Source of the DNA: Eutypa lata
Lineage: Eukaryota; Ascomycota; Sordariomycetes; Xylariales; Diatrypaceae
Assembly (NCBI GenBank): GCA_022661535.1
Contig: JAKULF010000001.1
Location: 1,922,001 to 1,986,000, forward strand
Length of the DNA: 64,000 bases
Direction of reading: 5' to 3'
Part shown: positions 25,958-36,911 of the stretch, in pieces
How the letters are laid out: every line of letters starts with the position of its first letter
How positions within the stretch are numbered: position 1 is the first letter of the stretch
Notes under the pieces: generated by a model
The model's database searches: none
The model's input: only the letters and a program-made list of their open reading frames with translations
Told to the model about the DNA's origin: nothing
Translations under genes and position numbers: made by a program

Positions 25958-26910
25958 ATGGCTCATAAGCGTGCTGTCCTCATCACTGGCGGCACCATCA
26001 ACCTTGGTTATCATGCAGCACTGCACATTGCCCGTGAGCACCCCGATTACCTGATTGTTCTCTCCTCTCGATCCGATCGCCAGCATGCTGCAGAGGCTAT
26101 CAACAAGACTTTAAACCAAAACAATGTCGTATTCATGGCACTCGACTTAGCTGATACGAACAACGTCCGCGCCTATGCAAAGGAGTGGGCTTCCAAGAAC
26201 TGGCCCCCGATCCAAGCTCTCCTTTTGAATGCCGGCTTGCAATTCCCTGCCAAACTTCACAAGACCGCCGAGGGCCTTGAGGCAACCTTCGCCATCAATC
26301 ATGTTGGCCACGCTCTCTTGTTTCATCTCCTTTGTCCTTTTCTTGCACCCAGTGCTCGTGTTGTCGTTACCTCGAGCGGGACTCACGACCCTGCTCAGAA
26401 GACTGGCCTACCGGATGCGGTCTATAATACAGCCGAAGAGCTAGCCCACCCCCAAGCCTCTACTATCAATGACCCGGGCCGTAAACGATATTCCAGCAGC
26501 AAACTTGCCAATATCTGATGGACTTACGCATTGCACAGGAGACTTCGCGAGCGAATCCCAGACCGCGGAATTGCCATCAACGCGTTCGACCCAAGTCTTA
26601 TGCCTGGCACGGGGCTAGTGGCATAGAGCGCTTTCTGTGGAATAAGGTGCTCCCGCGGATCTTGCCTCTCCTGAGGGCACTACTCTCTCCTAATATCCAC
26701 AAGCCTAGCGAGTCGGGCGCATCGCTTGCCCGACTCGCCATTGCGGATGACGTGGCTGGTGTTAGTGGGAAGTACTTTGAGGGCCGGAAGGAAATCAAAT
26801 CTAGCAGGGATAGCTATGATGAGAGAAAACAGGATGACTTATGGCAGTGGACGGTGAAATACTTGGCCCTGGATGAGGCCCAGGCGGCTAGCTTCGGGGG
26901 GTTAAAGTGA
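25958..26910 (+). pseudogene. Short-chain dehydrogenase/reductase, broken by a stop and a frameshift
   Basis: Starts MAHKRAVLITGGTINLGYH, a Rossmann glycine motif of SDR proteins. It continues with ALLLNAGLQ, the catalytic serine region VVVTSSGTHDP and the active-site YSSSKLAN (YxxxK). A TGA at 26516-26518 falls directly after SKLANI, within a conserved helix. The same frame then reads WTYALHRRLRERIPDRG to MPGTGLVA. Near 26,620-26,630 the frame must shift to continue with ERFLWNKVLPRILPLL through VSGKYFEGRKEI to the stop at 26910. With two lesions in about 300 codons this is a pseudogene, unless both are sequencing errors. Substrate unknown. Confidence 0.75.
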
Positions 26911-28227
26911 GATCTATCCAAGACTTAAAGAAGGTATATATGCCTTAACCTCATATTCCATATGCTGTACAATAGTAGTCTTATACTTTTCTTTCTATCT
27001 CTTTTGCCCTGGCCGTAGAAAAATAGGTTGGAGTTTATACACCAATGCCACATACTGTTCTGTTTTCCATGAATTGTTTCAACGGAGCCCAAGAGAGTGA
27101 AATGTGGTCAGCTCATAATGAGGGTCACTTAGAGGTAGCCAACATTGTCCAACTGAGAATTAAGGGTTAATATCTGGGGAAGTTCTAGTACACGGCACAT
27201 TCGCATACCGTATCTTGAAGCAGATGCTCCTATGTTCAGTTCATTTGATCTAGTAGAATTCATCGAATCCTAATTAAATTTGTTTAATAGAGAAAATAAT
27301 AGTAATGTCTTATTAAGAAGTATGAATAACCGATTTTATGCGAATATAGCGGTCTCTTAAGAGATACTAAGTTATTAAAGCTTCTATAAAATTAAAGGAG
27401 AACGGAACCGCAATAGGAGAGAGTCGGGAAATAGAAATGGGGCTAGGATTAAGCGCCATGGTAACATATAATATATTATAATATTTTAATAAAATGGTAT
27501 AGTTGAATGCTTTTATTTAAAGAAAAAGGAAGAAGGAGTTCGATATCGCGCAGGGCGGCAGCTTTAGAATTTGTTGCGCGACGATGTTCACTCCCCTCCC
27601 AAAAGAATCTAGAAATTCCGGCACCAATTTACCAAATGGAAGCAATTAATTAGAATTGGGATTCGCGTCTCTTAAAAGGTATTATCATAGCAGCTTCTTG
27701 GCGATGAGTGCCCAATGAACAATCGATCAAATGCATATTAGGTACCTGAAACATTGACCAGATAGTACAATCGTTGTAGCATCAGGACCATCATGTCCCC
27801 CCTCCCCACCCAGAAGCAGAGCTTGCAATTCTTGCGTAAAAATGAAGGCACTCGGATTTGAGTGTATGTGTTGGCTGTCAGGGCTGTGCAGCTGTCGTGT
27901 CACTAGGTAAGTAGGCAGTGTCTTGGATTATTAGAGTTAGCCGACCAATAAGGGCATCTTATTGATTCATATGCAATGCAACCTTCAGTAGTATCGAAGC
28001 CTGCATATAAGTAGTACTGAACAACATGCATACTTCGCCTTGTTCCACTTCTGTTTAGGCCTAATTAATATGCTGCTTAAGTTGAACAGAATACCATGCA
28101 GTTTACTATCCTCTCCCATTTGAAAGCTAAACAATATATCTATTGGGTCTGCAATTTTTCGGATAAGTCTTCATTTAGATGACAACCTCTTTCTTATTCC
28201 TGGTGAAATTGTCACGAGTTTAACATC
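26911..28227. other. Intergenic DNA with a small AT-rich patch
   Basis: No gene seen. Around 27,240-27,500 the A+T content rises, which could be a short RIP-affected repeat scrap. Confidence 0.45.
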
Positions 28228-31200
28228 ATGGATCCAGTGTCAGCGGCGGCGAGTGTTGCAGGCCTCACTAGTCTGGTCATTCAGGTCGTAGAGCTAATTG
28301 CGAAATACTCGCTAGAGGCAAAAGGCGTAAAAGACGACATCGATAGCCTAAAGGTTAGGTTAGGATCTTTGCAGAGCGTCCTTGCCCGCCTTGAACAGTT
28401 CCTGCGATGCAACGTTGACGAGAATGTCAACTTCCATGCTGATGCAGGTCTTCGTATCGCCATGCGGCATTGCGAGGATCAGTTACGGCGTTGCAAAGAG
28501 AAATTCTTCGAAAAACAACCTAAAACAGAAGAGAGTATACCCAGCGAAAGAAATCATCTCATCACTCCGAAGGAGAAAGCTATTGTCATCGGCAGGCGGC
28601 TTCTCTGGTCGTTTCGAAAAGGTGAGGTCCAAGAGACCTGCCAATCGCTTTTCCAATGCATCCAAGCCTTCCAGTTCTTTGTGAATATACGTAACAGGCA
28701 AGTCGCGAGACCCACACTTTTCCAGAGCACACGGTCGACTAATTCGATGTACGCAGCGAGCTTCTAGCCACGAATTGTGCAAATTTGCGAGCTTACGTGG
28801 AGAGGCAAGAATCATCCATCAACGATATCTTGAAGCTAAATAAGGACTTATCCGACAACCTTGGAGATACATTGAAACAACTCAAGGATATGATGTCCGT
28901 AGTTGAAAGCGACACAGAAGGGGTGGTCAGTTCCTTGGATAATTTGCATGATAAAATTAATAGTAAGGGACTATCATCCTAAGATAATGCTCGTTTAGCT
29001 AATATTGCTACAGGGCAGCATCTGCAAGAAGTTATCAACTGGGTTTCGCCCGACCTGTTCGAGAAGAAACACGATGAAATCAGCTCTAAGCAAAGCCCCG
29101 GGAGTTGCAAGAAGATATTAACATGCAACCAAATTGAGGACTGGCTCTCCGACACCAACATTGATCAGCGCCATTTATCCTGTCTAGGGGACCCGGGCGC
29201 TGGAAAATCCGTGTTCTGGTGAGTTTACCAATTCATGATAGTGGTAAGCCTGAGCTAATGTTGATAGTTCCGCGGTTGTGAACGAGCTCCGACACCGTTA
29301 TCGCAGTTTTGATAGACACGTTATATGCTATATTTATTTCGATCATCAGCGACAGGAAACGCAAAGTGTGACCGACGTCTCACGCTCATTGCTGAGGCAG
29401 GCGCTGAGCTTCTCAAAGCGGATTCCGCCCGTACTCGAACAAGACTTTCAAAATGATAGAAAACCTACGACCGAGGAGACGCTAGGTCATTTGCGCAATA
29501 TTATTGAGCTTTTTGGAGCATTCTATATATGCATTGACGGGCTCGATGAATGCTCCCCTCAATTGTTCAGTGACACTTTGCATATAATACTACAGTTGGC
29601 TGAAGCCAATATCCTAATTACAGCCCGCAAACATATCCAGATTGATATCCAACGGGTCCTTCCTCAATCAGCCGTGGTCCTGATTACAGCAGACGAGAAT
29701 GATGTCAATGCCTTCTTGAAGACTCGAATAGCAAAGTCAAAAGCTGAAGACCCGCAAATAATGAACGACGACTTGGAGTCAATGCTTATCGAACGGGTAA
29801 TGTCTTTGTCCAAGGGCTTGTATGTATTTTACAACTCACCCATTAAATGATTTAACGCAACTAACACGCAAGTTAGGTTTCTGTTACCTGCTCTACATGT
29901 GGAGAATGTACTTGGTCACAGCACCATCACAAAGCGACGTAGAGCTCTTGAAGACTTGTCTGGAAGCATTGATGAGGCCCTTAAGGGAACTTTTCAGAGA
30001 ATCCATGACCAGGGCAAAAAGAAAGCACAGCTTGCCCTTGAGGCAATTGCGTGGGTTCTGCTGGCGTTTCGCCCTTTAACATTGACAGAACTTCGACACG
30101 CTGCCTCAATAGAAGTCGGAACTAGCTATTTCGACGAAGAAGATATCGTATCTGATTGTATCATACGGTACTGCTTGGGCGTCTTGGTTGAAGGCCCAAA
30201 TTCAACCGTGCACTTTATGCATTTCACACTCGGAGAGTTTCTTGAGTCAACTCACCATCTTGTCCTCGGTATTGGACATGATATAATTGCCCAAAAGTGT
30301 ATTACACACATGATGCATAAGTTGATATCCTGCGAGGGGTACTACGATCATTTGGTGGAGCCGAAGGGAAGGCCCCCTTCGTGCCTCATTCTAAGGAGCT
30401 GCCAGGCCTATCGCAGATTCCCGCTCCTGAACTATGCAGCAAAGTTCTGGGGTGGCCATATCCGAAACGCGCAGGACGAAAGTAAGGAGACAGAAGAATT
30501 GGCACTACACTTCATCCTGTCATTTATGGATAGGATACGGTTTAGTCGTCTGTTTTTGGCCAGTGGCGAGCCGTGGTGCAGGTGGTACTTTTCACAAGAC
30601 ATCAAGCTAACTAAAGGAAATACACGGGAATGGAAAGTGCCGATATTTCAGCTTCTTTCGCACTTTGGACTCTGCTCATTATGGAAACATGTACGGGAAC
30701 GGTTCCCAGAATTGAGACTGACTGAGGTCCGCGATGACTGGAACCGCACCCCGTTACTCTATGCAAGGCATAAAGACATGGTAGAGTTGATCAGCAAGGA
30801 ATTGCCACAGGACCTACATCGTTTCGGCGGAGAGCTGCTGCTACTAAGCTACCAGGGTGGCCGCCACGACATCGTGAGGTGGTTACTGCAAAAGCCTGAT
30901 ATAGATGTGAACTTCACATTCAAGAGAAGGCACAGCGGGCCGGCTTCCTACACAGGCAAGAAATTGATACATGTGTGTAAGGAAGAGGACATTCGGCGAG
31001 CGTTAATACAGCATCCTCGATTCTGGCCTGATTTTTCGTCGGAGCAGTACATTGGGACATCCCTTGCCATTGAGATTGAATTCTCCGTACTATCCAGATC
31101 TCGCGGTTCGTCGAGTCTAGAGACCTATCTCGAACATATCGGGCTTGGGGGGCAGCGCCTAGATCGGTGGTCTGGAAGGGGTAACAGTGACCAAACAATG

Positions 31201-31371
31201 GTTTGTTCCGATAATACACACCCGCAAGGATCCAAGCAATGCAGTCCACTCTGTGGACAGGACCAATGGGAAGACCCGTTTTCCGACGTGTTTCTCTTCA
31301 GTATGAGTATGGATGAGTTTATGTACAGGGGGCACGTACTCAAGAAATGTCAATATAGGAGTTCCGGATAA
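28228..31371 (+). pseudogene. STAND/NACHT (NLR-like) protein with one in-frame TAA
   Basis: Exons read as 28228-28697, 28757-29218, 29268-29819 and 29877-31371, all in phase, coding 992 aa. The first intron would use a GC donor (AACAG/GCAAGT). The N-terminus (MDPVSAAASVAGLTSLVIQ...) matches the helical N-terminal domain of fungal STAND proteins. A short coiled-coil-like stretch follows, then a NACHT-type NTPase with Walker A GDPGAGKS near residue 300 and Walker B FYICIDGLDEC. A helical arm (FLLPALHVENVLGH) leads to a C-terminal half with weak ankyrin-like units. Such proteins act in fungal self/non-self recognition and programmed cell death. The frame is clean except TAA at 28980-28982 (codon 232), where CAA to TAA is the simplest origin. 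Either a very young pseudogene or an allele-specific null. Confidence 0.72.
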
Positions 31372-32319
31372 GAATTACGGATAATTGCGAATATTGAATA
31401 AAAGGGCCCGGCAGGTTCGGCACTATGATTGATTCAAAATAAAAGTTGCTATTAACTTTTTAAAAGTACTTTATATCACTTTAATAAATTTCGCAATTAA
31501 AAAAGTTTTAAATAAAACTTCATTATATATACTTATTATTGAAAAGAATTAAAAGAATATTTAAGTTTTTTAATTTTTTAATTGATTATTATTTAATATT
31601 AGATTTAAATATATTAACTTGTTTATTTATAACATTTGTTACAATTTGCAGCTTGCTTATCATGTACTTATTACGCTAAATCTTGCATTTAAAAAAAGAA
31701 TATAATTTATGTGTGATAGTGTGTAACAAGTTAATGGTGACATTACTGGTCTCTGGAAGCCTGTCGTATTGCCAGGGATATCTAGGTTAGAAATCTAGGT
31801 ACGGAACTGTTGGAGCAGAGAGGCAAAGGTACAATACTGGCCTGTCTTCCGCCGACGAAGTTAGAGTTGTACCTGTTTGAATAACTAAGGAGCCTGGGGA
31901 TATTACTGGATGGTATTGATTAGGGAAAGGTCGAGAAGGAAAATGGATATATATTTTGAGGACAACAACTAGCCCATAGATCCCCGATGTTCAGTTTTCG
32001 TCCGTAGAACCTTTATTTGCCTTTGTGATACTCTAGCATTGAATGAAGATGTGGTAACTAGACTATGAGCTTTGATACCGAAAGTCTAAGATACATTGAA
32101 GTTAAGTAGTCTATCTACTAATATTGTGAGGAGAGAGCAAAAGAATAAGTATCGAACGCCTGTCGGACCATCAGCCACAGGTCTAGCTCAGCTAATGTGC
32201 TGCAGGCTGCTAAGTAATTTAAGACATATAGCTTACTATACGTTATTCGCAGAGTTCCCTAATGAATATAGCCCCATTGATTCATAGTATCGATACCACT
32301 CGTCTGCATAAGATCATAC
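31372..32319. other. Intergenic DNA with AT-rich patch
   Basis: 31,440-31,700 is strongly A+T rich and resembles a short RIP-mutated repeat fragment, though CpA/TpG are not fully lost. The rest shows no gene. Confidence 0.5.
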
Positions 32320-33363
32320 TTAGGATCTCCGGTAAAGGTCAAACGCATTATGCATCCGAGCTTGCTGTCCAGGGGTGAACTCGGTTAAGCTATGATAGTT
32401 ATAGACTGGTCAGCTTCTTTTCTTGGTATTTCCTCTGCGGGATTATTTGACATTAACTGGACTTGGGAAAGTCATAAAATGAAAAAGCGCCCTCTCACTT
32501 ACCACTCGTCGTCCGAATAATCCATGTAATTATGAATAGGATCCAGACCCTCAAGATCAGGGCACGAGTCCCTCTCAGCCGGGCAACCGGACGTAAAACC
32601 CGACTGGGCCGGCGTATCGGCAACCTGGTCGTTTATGGTGTCGCAAGCGGCCCCGTTGAAGGTATGCAGCAAGTTGAACCAGTGGCCGGTCTCGTGGACG
32701 GCGATGACACCCTTGCGGGGCCCGGGCTGGGTGGTGCCGTTGCGGCCGACGAGACCGGGCATGGTGTCGCCGTTCAGGATGCACCCGTCGATGCGAACGT
32801 TGTAGTCGTCGTCGCCGGCGACGGGCCGCGGGAAGTTGCACTGGCCGCCCAGCGACGGTGGCAGGTCCGTGAAGAAGTATAGGTTCAGGGCGTCGTAGGA
32901 CCCGCGGCGCGTCGCGTTCAGGAACGCCACGTACGCGTCGTAGTCCCCGATCGTGCTGCCCTCCTCGTAGAAGCCCTTACCGATCACGTCGTCGACCACC
33001 CACGACGTGTTGACGTAGTTGAACTCGAACCCGTATTGGATGTACACGTCGTGGAGGACTTGGAACTATGTAATATCGGGTGGCTGGCTGTTAGATATCA
33101 TCCCTATTTTATAGACAGACACACCTGAGATGTAGCGCGTTTACCTGATCCGCTACGATCTTCTCCGTGATCCTATCCTTGTTCGCCTCGGTGCTGCCGA
33201 TGTGGAAGTAAACATCTATAGTGGCGTTCTCCGCCTGGGCTGCTACGATATTCGACACATCCGGCATAGGCTCTGGTATCACGCCCTCATTGGCACAGCT
33301 GAAGGCGGAGGAGCTTTGGACGAAAAGCAACGAAGCGGCTACGGCCCACGAAGGATGATGCAT
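32320..33363 (-). CDS. Secreted M43-type (pappalysin-like) zinc metalloprotease, 283 aa
   Basis: Exons 33145-33363, 32503-33065 and 32320-32389 join in phase (donors GTAAAC and GTAAGT; acceptors CATAG). The first residues, MHHPSWAVAASLLFVQSSSAFS, are a signal peptide. The zinc motif reads HETGHWFNLLHTF and the Met-turn NYMDYSDDE, followed by the usual closing FTPGQQARMHNAFDLYR. Cysteine-containing segments (QCNFPRP, GCILNGDT, ACDTIND, CPAERDSCPD) fit the disulfides of this family. Fungal relatives are extracellular proteases. One oddity is asparagine at the position normally glycine in HExxHxxGxxH. The other residues are in place and the gene looks intact. Confidence 0.88.
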
Positions 33364-34474
33364 GACGGCGATTTGAATAACAACGTCAAATTAACTTCTT
33401 GTCTGGCAACCGGAGAGCCGCCATAGTGCTACGGGCGGAATAGCATGCATTTAAATATTACGAACTCAACACCAACACCAACACCAAAGGCTCCACATCA
33501 TGCAATACGAGGCCAAGAAAACGATATCCACCGTGAAGACATCGAATCGTACCGGGGTTTATCATTTCACTGAGACGGTAATCCACTATAGCACGATAGT
33601 AGCACATATAGGGCTACGTTCTCCTAGGATAAACGAAGTATAGGGGGGAAATCACGAATTCTCGGTATATCTTGTGATTGGTGGAGCGCCGGTAACGACG
33701 CCCAAAGTAGAAGGATATGAAATTTTGGTTTTTTGAAGCACTTGCCAGCCCGCTCGTGTCTGGGGAAGGAAGATACCGAGAATACGAAACCCCATAACTA
33801 GATAGATCCCAATTCCCAATTAGGAGTTGCTTCTCAACTGCTAACACCCGATTAGTTTTCAAGAGGCTGGGGACTGTTCTTCCTATCTCTCCAACTTGTA
33901 TGTAGTAATTGTAATCTGGCTGTCTGGGTCCAAAAACACACGATCAACATGCACGGTTCAATTGTCTATGCTTCTTTTGATCCCCATAGTTAAACTTTAG
34001 CGAATGCTTAGTTGGGGTTAAGCTCAACTAACCCCAGTATTAGTTAGGGCTGGGCAGCTGTCATTGTGCCTAACTAATCGCTTGGCGAGCCACAAGCCAA
34101 TGGTAATCTGCGCTTTAGCATATATACATGTGGTGCTTATCTACATGTATGTACTACGTCCGTAGTATGTATTGTACCTTAGGCCGTAGCCATTCAAAGA
34201 TTGGATGGGATCATCATCATGTCCTACCCTCCTTCCATTCGCACAACCTGACAACTTCTTCTTTCCCATCTGCCTATTAAATAAACGTCGTCACTACCTA
34301 CCTCAGAAGAGAATTTCAAAGACATTTAGGCAGCAAGCAAGCGTTTCGCACGGTAACACCGTAACCATGCTTGGATGTTTTCCTCCCCAACGTCGTCCAT
34401 CGCCACAGACGTCAATTCCCGACATCGACGGCCGCCTACCTACCTACTTTAGTCAATTGAATTACCTATAATAG
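33364..34474. other. Divergent promoter and intergenic region
   Basis: Lies between the minus-strand M43 protease and the plus-strand glycosyltransferase, so it should hold both promoters. The frames at 33614-33862 (minus) and 34205-34471 (plus) have no domain signs. Confidence 0.5.
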
Positions 34475-34520
34475 GCATCCACACACACATACACACACAA
34501 ACACACATATACACACAAAA
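34475..34520. repeat. CA-rich microsatellite in the 5' leader
   Basis: Imperfect (CA)n interrupted by T and A, ending about 12 bases before the start codon of the glycosyltransferase gene, so probably transcribed in its 5' UTR. Confidence 0.75.
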
Positions 34521-34531
34521 GGACGAAATAA

Positions 34532-35935
34532 ATGCTCTTCCATCCGCGCGTTCTCGCGAGCAAAGCTCTCAACCAACCGGGCATCCGGGTCCTCCTCGTC
34601 CTCTTCGTGCTCGTCTCGCTGTACACAATCTACGGCTCTCTCTACTTCTACCGCGATCCCTTGTCGATATTCTTCTCGCCGAGCCATGGGTTCGACCAAT
34701 TCTACTCGGCGATCCGCAAGGCCGAAGCCGACGCCTTCCTCGACGCCGCCACGGCCGACCCGGACCTCGTGCGCTCCCGTCTAGGCAAGGCGGGCAGCGA
34801 CCCGCAGATCTGCGCCGTCTTCATCACCGTGGGCCGCAAGATGGAGGGGCGCCAATACATCGACACGGCCGTGGGGTCCTTCCTCGCGAACCTGACCCGC
34901 TCCGAGCGGAGCGCCATCCACCTGAAGCTGTTCTTCGCAGACGTGCCAGATCCAGCGGCCCAGCACCCGAGCTTCGCGAGTCTGAGCGCCGCGGGCGTCG
35001 CCGACGAGGTCTTCACGTACAACTCGACGCTCCCCCCGAGCGACCTCGACCACAAGACCGAGCAACTGGCGAAGTGGGCCGCGGACCGCGGGAACGGCCA
35101 CGCCCTCGAGCGCAAGACGGTGCACGACTACGCGTGGGCGATGGACCGGTGCGTGCGCGACGTGCCGCAGGCGCCGTACATCGGGCTCTTCGAGGGCGAC
35201 ATCCTGCTCGCGGACGGGTGGGCCGCGCGGACGCTGCTCAATCTGCGCGCCGTCGAGGCCATGATGCGGGACCCGAGGCGCCGAGACCCCAAAAAGGGGG
35301 AGATCGAGCCGGGCCGGCCGAACACCTGGCTCTACCTGCGCCTGTTCAACCAGGAGCGCAGCACGGGGTGGTCGGGCGGGACCGGGTTCTACAAGAACAA
35401 GGCCCACGTCATCTCGGGCGCGGTCGGCGTCCCCCTATTCGGCATCCTGCTGCTAGCGCGCCGACGCTCGCTCTCGCTGCGCCGCCACCTCGACGTCTGG
35501 GCCCTGCTCGTCGTGTGCTGCGTCGCGGTGCCGCTCGCCGTGTGGCTGTTCTTCGCGTCGGGGAAGGCGGCGCTCCTGGGGTCCCCGCGGCCCGGCGTCC
35601 GCGAGGAGTTCTTCGGCTGCTGCAACCAGGCCCTCGTGTACAACCGGGCGCACGCGGCCCCGCTGGCCGAGCGCATGCTCGACGCGGCCGCGAGGCGCGC
35701 CGCCCCTGGCCGCAGCGACATGCTACCCAAGACGTTCGCGCGCGACGGCGGCCTTGCCCGCGTCAGCGCCTACCCGATGCTCGCGCAGCACGTGGGGAAG
35801 GTCAGCGCTATCGATACGTCGGATGATGAGGCGATGCGCGTCTGGAGCATGGCGTTTGAGGACTTAAGGCCTAGGGAGCTGGCGGAGGGCCATCGGAGGG
35901 ATGTGCGGGAGTTGTTTGGTGAGGAGGATGCGTGA
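34532..35935 (+). CDS. PGAP4-like Golgi glycosyltransferase, 467 aa
   Basis: Single exon, strongly GC-rich. Residues 18-40 are an N-terminal membrane anchor. A glycosyltransferase-like fold follows (ICAVFITVGRK, YIGLFEGDILLADGW, LYLRLFNQE). Two further membrane helices, at about 293-309 and 322-342 with a basic loop, are inserted inside the catalytic domain. The sequence then resumes with EEFFGCCNQALVYNR and DMLPKTFA. The tandem membrane pair within a GT-A fold is the hallmark of PGAP4/TMEM246 (GT109), which modifies GPI anchors in the Golgi; I assign by this architecture. The acidic motif is EGD (221-223), where I would expect EDD-like residues. A catalytically altered or different donor specificity is possible. 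No link to its neighbours is evident. Confidence 0.72.
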   Translation: MLFHPRVLASKALNQPGIRVLLVLFVLVSLYTIYGSLYFYRDPLSIFFSPSHGFDQFYSAIRKAEADAFLDAATADPDLVRSRLGKAGSDPQICAVFITVGRKMEGRQYIDTAVGSFLANLTRSERSAIHLKLFFADVPDPAAQHPSFASLSAAGVADEVFTYNSTLPPSDLDHKTEQLAKWAADRGNGHALERKTVHDYAWAMDRCVRDVPQAPYIGLFEGDILLADGWAARTLLNLRAVEAMMRDPRRRDPKKGEIEPGRPNTWLYLRLFNQERSTGWSGGTGFYKNKAHVISGAVGVPLFGILLLARRRSLSLRRHLDVWALLVVCCVAVPLAVWLFFASGKAALLGSPRPGVREEFFGCCNQALVYNRAHAAPLAERMLDAAARRAAPGRSDMLPKTFARDGGLARVSAYPMLAQHVGKVSAIDTSDDEAMRVWSMAFEDLRPRELAEGHRRDVRELFGEEDA

Positions 35936-36911
35936 TGCTTGGGTTGTTGATTAATTTATTAATTGATTGATTGCCCGTAATGCTTTGCATTTGTTAGTTG
36001 ACCGGTTCGAATGTGAGATGATAAACCGGGTGTAAATACTAGAGTATATGTCAGAGTGGACAGGCCGTGTGATTCTATCGGAATACGCATATATAATTAA
36101 ACCAGTTTTAGTACTTGTTCGTCTCTATAAGACTCTTGCTGTTGTCTTGTTCAAATATAAATGTATACTCACATATTTGAGAGTCGTGTGAATTTAACAG
36201 GATAACTTGGCATCTCGTTATATGATGTTGTTACACAAGAGTTGATGTAGGACATAATCCCCTATCTATTAAGTAGCCCCTATTTAATTTATTTTTAAAT
36301 GTATAGTATACACGCCAAGATGCTGTAGCACAGGGGAAATAAATGGTTTACACTTCCAACTAACTCCTCATGAGGTGAATGTAAATTTGAGAATTATACA
36401 CAGCTCATCATTACTAAGATATTCTGTATAAGGTTACGGGTGGGTCTGTCTTCGTTGTTACTGCGTCCAGTCCAACCAGTTTCAATGTCTCCGGTTTCCC
36501 GTCAAGGGAATCCATCATAGTATATCGAAACGATCTTCGGTAATTATACCAAAAGGCCGGGTTGTATATAACCGTTCTACGTTTTCTTTTAGGGTGAAGT
36601 ACTTGACACTAGTAACCCAGCATAGACCCATGGATGTATCCATCTCGTCCGGTTGTAAATAGACCGAAGCGGACACGGATAAGCCTTAAATAATCGGGAA
36701 GGGGCCCACCACGTAATAGGCATTATCGCACGACGCCGACGATCGGCTCGTCAAGACCATCTCCGGTGCGGGGAAAGAAGAAGACACTCACTTACCTACA
36801 TACGCTCCCCAGGTTCCGTTCCGGATACGAAATGTAGATATTCACTTGGACATGTTTTTATACCATGTATGGAAGATTAAACGATATCCCTACCGGTACT
36901 AGATCTACAAG
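35936..36911. other. Intergenic DNA
   Basis: No gene seen. Plausible promoter region of the amidohydrolase gene. Confidence 0.5.

Noticed and set aside
28940..28990. A tiny intron (GTAAGG to CCTAAG, 21 nt) removing the TAA of the NACHT gene
   Set aside because: Far below the minimum fungal intron length and it lacks a branch site.
35074..35826. 250-codon plus-strand frame over the glycosyltransferase gene, and minus frames at 34781-35407
   Set aside because: Shadows of a GC-rich real gene. They are Arg/Ala/Pro/Gly-rich with no domain, while the 34532-35935 frame has clear family structure.
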